A stretch of DNA of 64,000 nucleotides from Flavobacterium endoglycinae (GTDB taxonomy: Bacteria > Bacteroidota > Bacteroidia > Flavobacteriales > Flavobacteriaceae), in contig NZ_CP071448.1 in assembly GCF_017352115.1 (NCBI RefSeq), positions 992,001 through 1,056,000 of the forward strand. The letters are read 5' to 3'. Shown one piece after another: positions 51,925 to 60,086 of the stretch (position 1 is its first letter; every line of letters starts with the position of its first letter). Under the pieces are notes generated by a model, which worked only from the letters and a program-made list of their open reading frames with translations, ran no database searches and was not told the DNA's origin. Position numbers and translations under genes: made by a program.

Positions 51925-54834
51925 CTAACTTTTTAAACAGCTACGCAGAATACTAACCGGATGCTGCGCTTCACGACTCGTTCCATCATAAATTTGATGG
52001 CGACAGCTTGTTCCTGCTGCAGCGATTTTTACGTTTTCAGCTGTTGCACGGACTTTTGGAAATAAAGTGTCCTCGCCCATTTGCATGCTCACTTGATAGT
52101 GCTCTTTTTCATAACCAAAAGAACCTGCCATTCCGCAACAGCCCGAATTGTAAATCGTAACCGTATTATTTTTAGGAAGATTCAGCATGGCGAAAGTCGC
52201 TTCAACAGAACTTAAAGATTTCTGATGGCAATGTCCGTGGATTTTGATTTCTTTAGTTTCTTCTGAAAAAGAATCGGCTGTGATTTTTCCGTCTATGATT
52301 TCTTTTTTGAAGAATTCTTCGATTGTAAAAGCATTTCTTGATAACTTTTCCGCAGCTTCTTTATCATCAGCTAAACGAAGATATTCATCTCTAAAAGTCA
52401 AAATCGCTGAAGGTTCAATTCCGATTAAAGGTGCATTTGCCAAAACCAAATCTTTAAAAACACTTACATTATGATTGGCTATTTTTTTCGCTTCTTCTAG
52501 AAATCCTTTTGAAAGATACGTTCTGCCACTTTCTTCATGATCAACAACTAAAACTTGATAACCTAATTTCGTCAATAATTCAAAAGCATCGATTCCGATA
52601 TTTACATCATAATAATTCGTGAATTCGTCTACAAACAAATACAATCTTCCGTTTGGAAAATCTGTTTGTGATGGTTTATTATTGGAATACCATTTTCTAA
52701 AAGTCTTTTTCGCCAATAACGGAACTTGTCTTTCAGGTGCAATTCCCATAGTTTTTTTGACCAAAGACTGATTTGAAATAAAATTCGTAATCGCTGGGAA
52801 TTTGCTTCCCATCTTGTTCAATTTGGCATTGTTGGCAAAAATCTTATTTCGGATTGAAAAGCCGTTTGCTTTTTGATATTGGTATAAAAATTCGGCTTTT
52901 AAAGTGGCTACGTCTACGTTACTCGGACATTCGCTTGCGCAGGCTTTACAGCTTACACACAACTCAAAAACTTCGTATAATTCTTTCTGGTCAAATTTAT
53001 TTTCTTTTTCAGAATACGTTAAATATTCTCTCAAAGCATTTGCTCTTGCACGCGTAGTTTCTTTCTCGTTTCTCGTCGCACGATAACTCGGACACATCGC
53101 TCCTCCGCCCGACGGCAATTTTCGGCAGTCGCCGGAACCGTTGCATTTTTCGGCAGCACGTAAAATTCCTAAACTGTCTGAGAAATCCTGAAACGTTTTA
53201 ATATCTGGTTCTACCCTTCCCGAAACCACACGATGGTTTTCGTCCATTTTCAGAGCGTTTACAATCTTACCGATATTTAGAACCGAGTTGGGATCAAATG
53301 CCAGTTTGATTCTTTTCAGCAATTCGTAATTCTTGTCGCCAATCATAAACGGAATAAACTCACCACGCACAATTCCATCGCCGTGTTCACCGCTTAACGA
53401 ACCTCTATATTTTTTTACCAAATGCGCTACTTCTGTCGCAATGGTTCTGAATAATTTTAAATCAGATGTTTTCTTCAAATTCAAAACCGGACGAAGGTGC
53501 AATTCTCCCGCACCAGCATGAGCGTAGTAAATCGCTTCTTGTCCGTGGCTTAACATCATCGCCGAAAACTCTGCAATATAATTTGGCAAATCGCTCAATT
53601 CAACCGCAGTATCTTCAATAGAATCGGCTGCTTTATCATCGCCAACAATACTTCCCAAAAGTCCAAGACCTGCTTTTCTTAGTTCGTTGGCTTTGTCAAT
53701 ATCATTTCCGTAGATTTTTACTCGAGCGTAGCCAAAATTGTTGTTCTCTAAATCGGCAATCAAAGCATCGGCTTGTTTTTCGGCATCTTCCAAAGTGTGC
53801 GATGCCACTTCAAACAACATAATCGCTTTTGGTTCTCCAACCAAAAAGAAACGGTTTTTAATGTGCTCGCGATTCGTTTTCGTACAATCCAAAATTGTGT
53901 CGTCGATCATTTCGCAAGTGTACAAATGATGTTTCATCGCTACCACAACCGATTCTAAAGATTCCTGAATCGTATGATAATGCCCAACGACCATAATACT
54001 GTGAGGCGGCGGCAGATCATCAACTTTCAGCGTTACTTCGGTTGTAAAAGCCAAAGTTCCTTCGCTTCCGCAAAGTAGTTTTCCTAGATTTATGGTTGGT
54101 TCGGTTCCGCCAAATAATTCCGATTTCAAAAGAATATCAACCGCATAACCTGTATTTCTTCTGTGAATTTCTGGTTTCGGAAACTCTTTTACAATTTCTT
54201 CCTGCGCTTCTTTTATCGAAAGTTCATCATAAATTGTTTTGTATATTTTATTTTCTAAAGAATCGCCTTTTGTTTTTTCCATGAACTCAGCCGAAGTCAG
54301 GTCTTTAAAAACGACTTCAGAACCGTCACTTAAAAGTGCTTTTACTTCTGCAATTTTATCGCGCGTAACGCCGTATCGAATCGAAGTTGTTCCCGAAGAA
54401 TTATTTCCCACCATTCCGCCAATCATCGCGCGGTTTGAGGTTGATGTAATTGGGGCAAAAAATACGCCGTGAGGTTTTAAGAACAAATTCAGCTCATCGC
54501 GAATTACGCCAGGCTGAACCGTTACCGTTTTCTTTTCGGCATTGTAGGAAATGATTTTTGTAAAATGTTTCGACACATCAACCACCAATCCATCTCCTAC
54601 TGCTTGTCCTGCCAGTGAAGTTCCCGCAGTTCTTGGCGTAATCGACAGCTTATGTTCTGCCGCGAACTTAATCAGCTTGGCAATATCTTCGGTTGTTTTA
54701 GGAATTGCCACCGCATTCGGTTTAATTCGGTACACCGAAGCATCTGTGGAATAAAGCGTTTTATGAAGTTCATCGAATAAAAGGGTACCTTCGAGACTCG
54801 CGGATAATTGCTCTAAATGAGATTGGGTCAACAT
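51925..54834 (-). CDS. FAD-binding oxidase fused to an Fe-S (CCG-domain) reductase, YdiJ/GlcD-GlpC type
   Basis: 969 residues. An N-terminal FAD_binding_4 domain (AEHKLSITPRTAGTSLAGQAVGDGLVVDVSKHF) and FAD-oxidase C domain (AGAGELHLRPVLN; YRGSLSGEHGDGI) are followed by ferredoxin-like Cys motifs (CNGSGDCRKLPSGGGAMCPS; CVSCKACASECPSN) and a cysteine-rich C-terminal domain (GHCHQKSL; NSGCCGMAGSFG). Such fusions oxidise 2-hydroxy acids such as D-lactate or D-2-hydroxyglutarate and feed the quinone pool; the exact substrate is open. The stop abuts the repeat at 51924. Confidence 0.9.
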   Translation of the reverse strand: MLTQSHLEQLSASLEGTLLFDELHKTLYSTDASVYRIKPNAVAIPKTTEDIAKLIKFAAEHKLSITPRTAGTSLAGQAVGDGLVVDVSKHFTKIISYNAEKKTVTVQPGVIRDELNLFLKPHGVFFAPITSTSNRAMIGGMVGNNSSGTTSIRYGVTRDKIAEVKALLSDGSEVVFKDLTSAEFMEKTKGDSLENKIYKTIYDELSIKEAQEEIVKEFPKPEIHRRNTGYAVDILLKSELFGGTEPTINLGKLLCGSEGTLAFTTEVTLKVDDLPPPHSIMVVGHYHTIQESLESVVVAMKHHLYTCEMIDDTILDCTKTNREHIKNRFFLVGEPKAIMLFEVASHTLEDAEKQADALIADLENNNFGYARVKIYGNDIDKANELRKAGLGLLGSIVGDDKAADSIEDTAVELSDLPNYIAEFSAMMLSHGQEAIYYAHAGAGELHLRPVLNLKKTSDLKLFRTIATEVAHLVKKYRGSLSGEHGDGIVRGEFIPFMIGDKNYELLKRIKLAFDPNSVLNIGKIVNALKMDENHRVVSGRVEPDIKTFQDFSDSLGILRAAEKCNGSGDCRKLPSGGGAMCPSYRATRNEKETTRARANALREYLTYSEKENKFDQKELYEVFELCVSCKACASECPSNVDVATLKAEFLYQYQKANGFSIRNKIFANNAKLNKMGSKFPAITNFISNQSLVKKTMGIAPERQVPLLAKKTFRKWYSNNKPSQTDFPNGRLYLFVDEFTNYYDVNIGIDAFELLTKLGYQVLVVDHEESGRTYLSKGFLEEAKKIANHNVSVFKDLVLANAPLIGIEPSAILTFRDEYLRLADDKEAAEKLSRNAFTIEEFFKKEIIDGKITADSFSEETKEIKIHGHCHQKSLSSVEATFAMLNLPKNNTVTIYNSGCCGMAGSFGYEKEHYQVSMQMGEDTLFPKVRATAENVKIAAAGTSCRHQIYDGTSREAQHPVSILRSCLKS

Positions 54835-55038
54835 GTAAATGTGCTTTTTATAAAAATATTTCCTGAAAAAACTCAGACCACAAAGATAAAAATATCACAA
54901 GGTAAAACGATTCTATTTTTGTGAATTTATCTAACAACTCCGTCAATATTTTATAAAATTCGAAGAGAATCCTGTAAGTGTTTTATTTACTAAAAAAGTA
55001 ATTTTAGAATTTTCGTTTGTTGGACGAAATAATTTTAA

Positions 55039-55185
55039 ACACATAGAAACATAGATTTATTTCTTTAAATTCTGAGAATAGTTGAAAAAATCTAGATTTT
55101 AACACATAGCACTTTACGTTAAGCTATGTGAATTGAAACAAATGAAATGCCTTTAAGTGCAAACAAAAACTATGTTTCTATATGT
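55039..55185. repeat. nested inverted repeat, family H
   Basis: Outer arms ACACATAGAAACATAG (55039-55054) and CTATGTTTCTATATGT (55170-55185) with one mismatch; inner hairpin CACATAGC/GCTATGTG (55103-55110 and 55123-55130). In the divergent 54835-55231 gap upstream of mscS; no promoter recognised with confidence. Confidence 0.75.
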
Positions 55186-55231
55186 TAAAAAAACAACTCA
55201 GCGAGTTTAAACATTTTACGCCTTAATTATT

Positions 55232-56044
55232 ATGGAAAATTTCTTTCAGGACGTCATTAATCACCTCGAAGGTTACTACAATAGCATTGTCGATCTTACG
55301 CCAAAATTTATTTTAGCAATTTTGGTCATTCTGGTTTCATGGTTTATTGCGAGCCGTGTGGGTATTTTTGCAGGAAACCGACTCAAAGCTAAAATGCACG
55401 ATCGTTTGCTTGCCATTTTTATTGCCCGTTTAATTAAATCGGTTTTGATTATTATCGGAATCTTATTTATGTTCCGAATTATTGGTCTCGAAGGCGTTGC
55501 ACAAAGTATGTTGGCTGGTGCGGGAATCTCGGCTTTTGTAATTGGTTTTGCGCTTAAAGATATTGGCGAAAATTTCCTTGCCGGAATTCTGCTGGCTTTC
55601 AAAAGACCATTTTCTATTGGCGATATTATCGAAAGTAATGGTGTAAAAGGAGAAGTCATCAATCTTAATCTTCGTGATACTGAGGTCAAAAGCGATTCAA
55701 AAATCATTTATATTCCCAACGCACTTCTTATAAAAAACACGCTCATTAACTACAACAGCGAAGGTTTTCTGCTTCAGACTTTCACCGTCGGACTTGAATA
55801 TGGTTCTGATTATACGCGAGCGATTGAACTTGTTAAAGAGATTCTAGGAAAGGACGAAAATGTAACTGAAAAAGACCACGAAAACGCCGCCGTAATTACC
55901 GATGTTATTGCTGGAGGTATTATTCAGCTTAATATTCGATATTGGGTTAAAACGGCATCAACAACCGAAAATTCAGAATGCCGATCTAAAATTATTGCTG
56001 CTGTTTTGAAAAAGTTGAAGGAAAATGGATTTATACTTAAATAA
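55232..56044 (+). CDS. mscS: small-conductance mechanosensitive channel, MscS family
   Basis: 270 residues. Three N-terminal helices, the third being the pore helix with its Gly/Ala pattern (AQSMLAGAGISAFVIGFALKDIGENFLAG), then the beta domain (RPFSIGDIIESNGVKGEVINLNLRDTEVKSDSKIIYIPNALL) and a C-terminal alpha/beta domain. Length and layout match E. coli MscS: it opens under membrane tension to release solutes after hypo-osmotic shock. A family G repeat follows the stop after 7 bases. Confidence 0.94.
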   Translation: MENFFQDVINHLEGYYNSIVDLTPKFILAILVILVSWFIASRVGIFAGNRLKAKMHDRLLAIFIARLIKSVLIIIGILFMFRIIGLEGVAQSMLAGAGISAFVIGFALKDIGENFLAGILLAFKRPFSIGDIIESNGVKGEVINLNLRDTEVKSDSKIIYIPNALLIKNTLINYNSEGFLLQTFTVGLEYGSDYTRAIELVKEILGKDENVTEKDHENAAVITDVIAGGIIQLNIRYWVKTASTTENSECRSKIIAAVLKKLKENGFILK

Positions 56045-56051
56045 AGGTTCT

Positions 56052-56070
56052 AAGGTACTGAGATGCTAAG
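56052..56070 (+). repeat. post-stop repeat, family G copy (behind mscS)
   Basis: AAGGTACTGAGATGCTAAG, one base different from the gltD and lrp copies, 7 bases behind the mscS stop and in sense orientation. Confidence 0.85.
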
Positions 56071-56088
56071 TTTTCTTTAAACACGATT

Positions 56089-56112
56089 GTCACCCTGAGC
56101 GTAGTCGAAGGC
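56089..56112 (+). repeat. short dispersed repeat, family E copy
   Basis: TGTCACCCTGAGCGTAGTCG plus four bases; related to 14669-14693 and the inverted copy at 45333. Confidence 0.75.
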
Positions 56113-56141
56113 TTATGAAATCTAAAATTTACTAACTATTA

Positions 56142-56247
56142 CCGATAGCGCGGATTTGCAATCCGTGCACGTAAAGTATATTTTTTTTTACTTATAATCT
56201 GTCCAATCCAATCTATGCGTGCACGGATTGCAAATCCGCGCTATCGG
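56142..56247. repeat. palindromic repeat, family C copy 2
   Basis: Perfect 29-bp inverted repeat (56142-56170 and 56219-56247; core GCGCGGATTTGCAATCCGTG) with a 48-base T-rich middle. Same element as at 19137-19225. Confidence 0.93.
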
Positions 56248-56445
56248 GTTGACGATTCTCTTTGCAGAATCCCGCGTGTGATTTCTCGTTCCTCGAAATG
56301 ACAAACTCTCTGGAAATTTACTTCCGTTTATCTTTTCTCAAAATAACGTTTTATATTTACCGTGCAGAGATGATTTACTGCAAGGAAATTATTTTTAAAT
56401 ATAATATTTTTCTTACTTAAAATATTTTTTTTGATATCTTTACAA

Positions 56446-56460
56446 TCCTAAACACAAAGA
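56446..56460 (+). promoter_or_regulatory. duplicated pre-start element, copy 1
   Basis: TCCTAAACACAAAGA, ending 2 bases before the ATG at 56463. The exact 15-mer recurs at 56565-56579, again ending 2 bases before an ATG. It probably sets translation start for both genes. A TATCTTTAC box ~10 bases upstream of copy 1 is a near-match to the -7 consensus. Confidence 0.6.
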
Positions 56461-56462
56461 AA

Positions 56463-56570
56463 ATGATATCAAAAAAACTTTTGCCCGTATGGTATGGTGG
56501 CGGTATTGGAAACAACTGCAACGCACTTTGTGGCGTAGGACACCTTAGCTGTACGGGTTTCTTTTCCTAA
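56463..56570 (+). CDS. small Gly/Cys-rich peptide (candidate precursor or leader peptide)
   Basis: 35 codons plus TAA. After a basic, hydrophobic start (MISKKLLPVWY) comes GGGIGNNCNALCGVGHLSC, with three Cys at residues 19, 23 and 30, and a short end TGFFS. It is locally richer in G+C than its surroundings. The YGGGIGNNCNALCGV stretch superficially recalls the YGNGVxC box of pediocin-like bacteriocins, but this may be coincidence. There is no LanB/LanM, radical SAM or transporter gene nearby. It may be a modified peptide precursor, a metal-binding peptide, or a leader peptide regulating the next gene. Family not recognised. Confidence 0.5.
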   Translation: MISKKLLPVWYGGGIGNNCNALCGVGHLSCTGFFS

Positions 56571-56579
56571 ACACAAAGA
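56565..56579 (+). promoter_or_regulatory. duplicated pre-start element, copy 2
   Basis: The same 15-mer as at 56446; it includes the stop codon of the peptide gene and ends 2 bases before the ATG at 56582. Confidence 0.6.
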
Positions 56580-56581
56580 TT

Positions 56582-56815
56582 ATGAGTATTAACACAATTT
56601 CACGAGAAACTGAAATTCGACTTTTGAATTTTTTCAGCGACAGAATCCTGCCCGAAGAAATGGCAAAAACACTAAGGCAGATTAATTTCACATTAGCTTT
56701 AGGCATTATGAGCGAGCACGAAACACTTCAAAATGAAATCGCAAAATTAAGAGACGGTTTATACTGGCTCAATGAATTAGCTGAAACTTTAAATCCTTAT
56801 TTGGATTTGGAGTAG
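56582..56815 (+). CDS. small helical protein encoded with the Gly/Cys peptide
   Basis: 77 residues, predicted wholly helical, acidic, soluble (ETEIRLLNFFSDRILPEEMAKTLRQINFTLALGIM; LRDGLYWLNELAETLNPYLDLE). Family not recognised. Only 11 bases separate it from the peptide gene, and the two share the pre-start element, so they are probably one transcription unit. A partner, immunity or regulatory role for the peptide is possible but unproven. A terminator follows at 56831. Confidence 0.6.
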   Translation: MSINTISRETEIRLLNFFSDRILPEEMAKTLRQINFTLALGIMSEHETLQNEIAKLRDGLYWLNELAETLNPYLDLE

Positions 56816-56830
56816 AAGTTTAAAAAATGA

Positions 56831-56862
56831 AAAACCTCGAATTAAAAAATCGAGGTTTCTTT
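56831..56862 (+). terminator. intrinsic terminator of the peptide unit
   Basis: AAACCTCGA/TCGAGGTTT stem, 15 bases after the stop at 56815, flanked by A and T residues. Confidence 0.85.
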
Positions 56863-56956
56863 ATATTATTGATAGCGTGAATTTTATTTTATATTATAAT
56901 CCAGCTTTTAGAGAAGTTCATATTTATAACAAAATTATTTTTCACCTATAATTATT

Positions 56957-57011
56957 TCGCTCCAAATGAAATATTTCTTTAAACTCATATTTCATTTGGA
57001 GCGATTTTTTT
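56957..57011. terminator. long perfect hairpin followed by a T run
   Basis: Perfect 18-bp stem (56957-56974 and 56987-57004; CGCTCCAAATGAAATAT) with a 12-base loop and seven T residues. It lies between the peptide unit terminator and anmK, with no further gene to end on the plus strand. Confidence 0.8.
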
Positions 57012-57111
57012 AGTTTGAAAAAATAAAATTCAAAGTTTATTTACCTTTATATCCGAAATAACCTGATTTTAGCGTTACTAATAAAATGACTTCTATAAAA
57101 CCTCATTTTAA

Positions 57112-58317
57112 ATGAATAAAAATATATCCGCACTTTATACTATAGCTCAAAAAGAAACCCGAAAAATACTGGGTTTAATGTCTGGAACTTCTCTCGACGG
57201 ACTTGACATTGCTTTGTGCGCTGTTTCTGGTTCTGGCGAAAACACAGATGTAAAAATCCTTGAATTTGAAACGATTTCTTATTCTGAAGATATTAAAAAT
57301 GAAATCAGAAAAGTATTTGCCCAAAGAACAATCGATTTTCAGCATTTGGCTTTGTTAAATGAGTGGATCGGAATATTGCATAGCGGCATGATTAACGATT
57401 GTTTGAAAAAATGGAATATTTCGTCAAGCGAAGTAGATTTAATTGCTTCGCACGGGCAAACAGTTTTGCACGCTCCGAAGTTTTTGCATCAGCAGGAAAA
57501 ATTTCCAGATGCGACTTTACAAATTGGCGACGGCGATCATATTGCGGTGAAAACGGGAATTATTACACTATCCGATTTCAGACAAAAACACGTTGCGGCT
57601 GGTGGCGAAGGCGCGCCTTTGGCGGTTTACGGCGATTATTTATTATTTGGAAAAAAAGGCGAAAACAGAATCATGCTCAACATGGGCGGAATTGCAAATT
57701 ATACCTATCTCCCAGCCTCTCTAAACGCCGAAGAAGTTTTTGTAACCGATACTGGAACAGCAAATACGTTAATCGACATTTTTACCAAACATTATTTCCC
57801 TAAAAAAAGTTACGATAAAGATGCTGAAATCGCCAAGCAAGGAACTGTAAATCAAGAACTTTTAGAGGAACTTAAAAAAGATGATTTCTTCCAGAAAAGT
57901 TTCCCAAAATCGATTGGACAAGAGTTATTTAATTTCGGTTTTGTACAGTCGGCTTTGGTAAAATGCAGTTTAGAAAACATTTCGGCATCAGATTTGCTGG
58001 CGACTTTAACGCGCTTAAGTGCTGAAACTATTGCAGAAGCGATTTATTTCACCATACAAAAAACTTCAATTCTGGCAGAAGATTTTCATATTTACATGTC
58101 GGGAGGCGGGACTAATAATCCGTTATTGGTAAAATGGCTGAAAGAATTATTGCCTTGTCAATTTCACACTAGCGACGATTTGGGCATTTTAAGCGATGCG
58201 AAAGAAGCCGTTTTATTTGCGCTTTTAGCAAATGAAACAGTTGCTGGAGGCGATTACAATTTTGGAAACAGCAAAATCCCATCTGTGACAATGGGAAAAA
58301 TTTCGTTTCCTGATTAA
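57112..58317 (+). CDS. anmK: anhydro-N-acetylmuramic acid kinase
   Basis: 401 residues. Phosphorylates and opens 1,6-anhydroMurNAc to MurNAc-6-phosphate in peptidoglycan recycling. The ATP-binding opening GLMSGTSLDGLDIALC is near residue 22, SHGQTVLHAP carries the substrate His region, GGEGAPLAVYGD and RIMLNMGGIANYTYLP follow, and YMSGGGTNNPLL is near the C-terminus. Heads a run of same-strand cell-wall genes; an imperfect TACCTTTA box lies about 65 bases upstream. Confidence 0.95.
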   Translation: MNKNISALYTIAQKETRKILGLMSGTSLDGLDIALCAVSGSGENTDVKILEFETISYSEDIKNEIRKVFAQRTIDFQHLALLNEWIGILHSGMINDCLKKWNISSSEVDLIASHGQTVLHAPKFLHQQEKFPDATLQIGDGDHIAVKTGIITLSDFRQKHVAAGGEGAPLAVYGDYLLFGKKGENRIMLNMGGIANYTYLPASLNAEEVFVTDTGTANTLIDIFTKHYFPKKSYDKDAEIAKQGTVNQELLEELKKDDFFQKSFPKSIGQELFNFGFVQSALVKCSLENISASDLLATLTRLSAETIAEAIYFTIQKTSILAEDFHIYMSGGGTNNPLLVKWLKELLPCQFHTSDDLGILSDAKEAVLFALLANETVAGGDYNFGNSKIPSVTMGKISFPD

Positions 58318-58422
58318 AAAAGATATCCATGAGTTGACGAATTATTTTTAATGATTGAATATAATCCAATCGGCATAATTCGTTTTTAATTAGTAACGTT
58401 TTTTCGAATAGGTGATAACGAA

Positions 58423-58441
58423 ATTCGTGAATTCGTGGCGG
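58423..58441. repeat. family B right arm, partial copy
   Basis: AATTCGTGAATTCGTGGCG, the right arm of the family B palindrome, between anmK and the GHL10 gene; a degenerate left arm (GACGAATTATTTTTAATG) is at about 58335. Confidence 0.75.
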
Positions 58442-58487
58442 AAAAACTTTGATTAAAAAAAAATCGTGGCAGAAAAAAAATTAAACC

Positions 58488-58495
58488 TATTTTTG
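58488..58495 (+). promoter_or_regulatory. -7 promoter box for the GHL10 gene
   Basis: TATTTTTG fits TAnnTTTG; transcription would start near 58498, 20 bases before the ATG. Suggests the hydrolase-permease genes can be expressed apart from anmK. Confidence 0.45.
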
Positions 58496-58517
58496 ATTCC
58501 TGTTAAAAAACAATAAA

Positions 58518-60086
58518 ATGCATAAAAAACAGCACTTAATATTTTCACTTTTATCTCTATTTTTCTTCACTTCGTTTATGAATGCGCAGGAAAACCTGCA
58601 TCCTAAAAATGAATTCAGAGGTGTCTGGATTGCAACGGTTGTAAATATCGACTGGCCTAAAACGGCAATAGACAACGTAGAAAAAGAAAAAGCTGATTAT
58701 CTTGAGATTCTGGAAACGTATAAAAAGTTAAATTACAACGCTGTCATTGTCCAAATTAGAAGCGTTGGCGATGCTTTTTATCCGTCAGAAATGGCGCCTT
58801 GGTCACGTTTTTTAACAGGTAAAGAAGGTCAAGCTCCAAATCCGTATTATGATGCTTTGGCTTGGATGATCGAAGAAGCCCACAACAGAGGTTTTGAATT
58901 TCATGCTTGGCTGAATCCGTATCGTGCAACTTTCGATTTAAACAAAAATCTTTTGAGTCCAAATCACGATATTTTCAAACATCCGGAATGGATGATCGAA
59001 TACGGCGGAAAATACTATTACGATCCTGCATTACCTGAAGTGCAGACACATTTGACAAAAGTAGTTAAAGAAGTGGTTGACAAATACGATATCGATGCTA
59101 TTCATTTTGATGATTATTTCTATCCATATGCCGTTCCTGGAAAAGTTTTTAACGATACCGCATCTTATAAAAAATACGGTGCAGGCTTAAGCCTTGCCGA
59201 CTGGCGTCGAGCTAACGTGAGCAACTTCGTTCATACAATTTCAACTACCATAAAAACGAGTAAACCTTGGGTTCAGTTTGGAATTAGTCCGTTTGGGGTT
59301 TGGCGAAATAAATCGCAGGATCCTAGAGGTTCAGAAACACAGTCAACCTCTAATTACGACGATTTATATGCTGATCCTGTTTTATGGATGGAACAAAAAT
59401 GGATCGATTATATTCTGCCTCAATTATATTGGAGTATGAACAACCCGAGAGCCAATTATTCAAAATTGGTAAAATGGTGGTCTGAAAATTCAAACAATAC
59501 AGCTGTTTACATTGGTCACGCCTCTTATAAAATTAGAGGAGATGCTGATAAAAGCTGGAATTTTGCTACCGAAATTCCAAATCAAGTTGATTTTGCAAGA
59601 AGTTTTAAAAATGTTTCCGGAAGTGCATATTTCAGCGCTAAATGGTTCATGGATAAAAACTTCGACATTACACGTCTTTTAGCAGAAAACCAATATAAAT
59701 ATCCCGCACTTCCTGCAGCTGTTCCGAATTTAAAACGCATTATCATTGATAATCCTGTTTTTACTGAATTTACAAAAGACAGTTTAAAATATACTTTTTC
59801 GCTGAAAAGTCCGCTGAATACAAAAGTACGTTACATTGTAATTTATGGAGGTGAACACATGTCAAAAGTGAATACAAATGATGCAACTAAAATAATTGAC
59901 AAAGTAAGAGCCATTGAAAAAGATGGCGAGATAAGCTTTTCAATTCCTGCTGAAAAAATCCGTCAGTATAAAGCTTGCGCTGTGACATTTATTGATTATT
60001 TTGCAAACGAAAGCACACCAGCTTCAGCCGACATAAAAAAGAATTTTAAAATCTATTCACCTGCTCAGCCAAATGAAAACAGATAA
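58518..60086 (+). CDS. GHL10-type glycoside hydrolase (DigH/YddW-like)
   Basis: 522 residues. Signal peptide MHKKQHLIFSLLSLFFFTSFMNAQ. The catalytic barrel opens with EFRGVWIATVVNIDWP and has VIVQIRSVGDAFYPSEMAPWS, FEFHAWLNPYRAT, AIHFDDYFYPY (acidic catalytic region) and FGISPFGVWRN, then a C-terminal Ig-like domain. Homologues such as DigH act on denuded peptidoglycan glycan strands. The setting between anmK and an AmpG-like permease supports a cell-wall role. Its end overlaps the permease start by 14 bases. Confidence 0.88.
   Translation: MHKKQHLIFSLLSLFFFTSFMNAQENLHPKNEFRGVWIATVVNIDWPKTAIDNVEKEKADYLEILETYKKLNYNAVIVQIRSVGDAFYPSEMAPWSRFLTGKEGQAPNPYYDALAWMIEEAHNRGFEFHAWLNPYRATFDLNKNLLSPNHDIFKHPEWMIEYGGKYYYDPALPEVQTHLTKVVKEVVDKYDIDAIHFDDYFYPYAVPGKVFNDTASYKKYGAGLSLADWRRANVSNFVHTISTTIKTSKPWVQFGISPFGVWRNKSQDPRGSETQSTSNYDDLYADPVLWMEQKWIDYILPQLYWSMNNPRANYSKLVKWWSENSNNTAVYIGHASYKIRGDADKSWNFATEIPNQVDFARSFKNVSGSAYFSAKWFMDKNFDITRLLAENQYKYPALPAAVPNLKRIIIDNPVFTEFTKDSLKYTFSLKSPLNTKVRYIVIYGGEHMSKVNTNDATKIIDKVRAIEKDGEISFSIPAEKIRQYKACAVTFIDYFANESTPASADIKKNFKIYSPAQPNENR

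Noticed and set aside
52244-54754. Many plus-strand open frames opposite the large FAD/Fe-S dehydrogenase gene
   Set aside because: Antisense shadows; no start signals or protein families.
56484-56560. A tRNA-like stretch: about 76 bases with a possible 7-bp end stem GCCCGTA/TACGGGT
   Set aside because: No T-arm with TTCRA, no anticodon arm in place; the stretch is a good short ORF instead.
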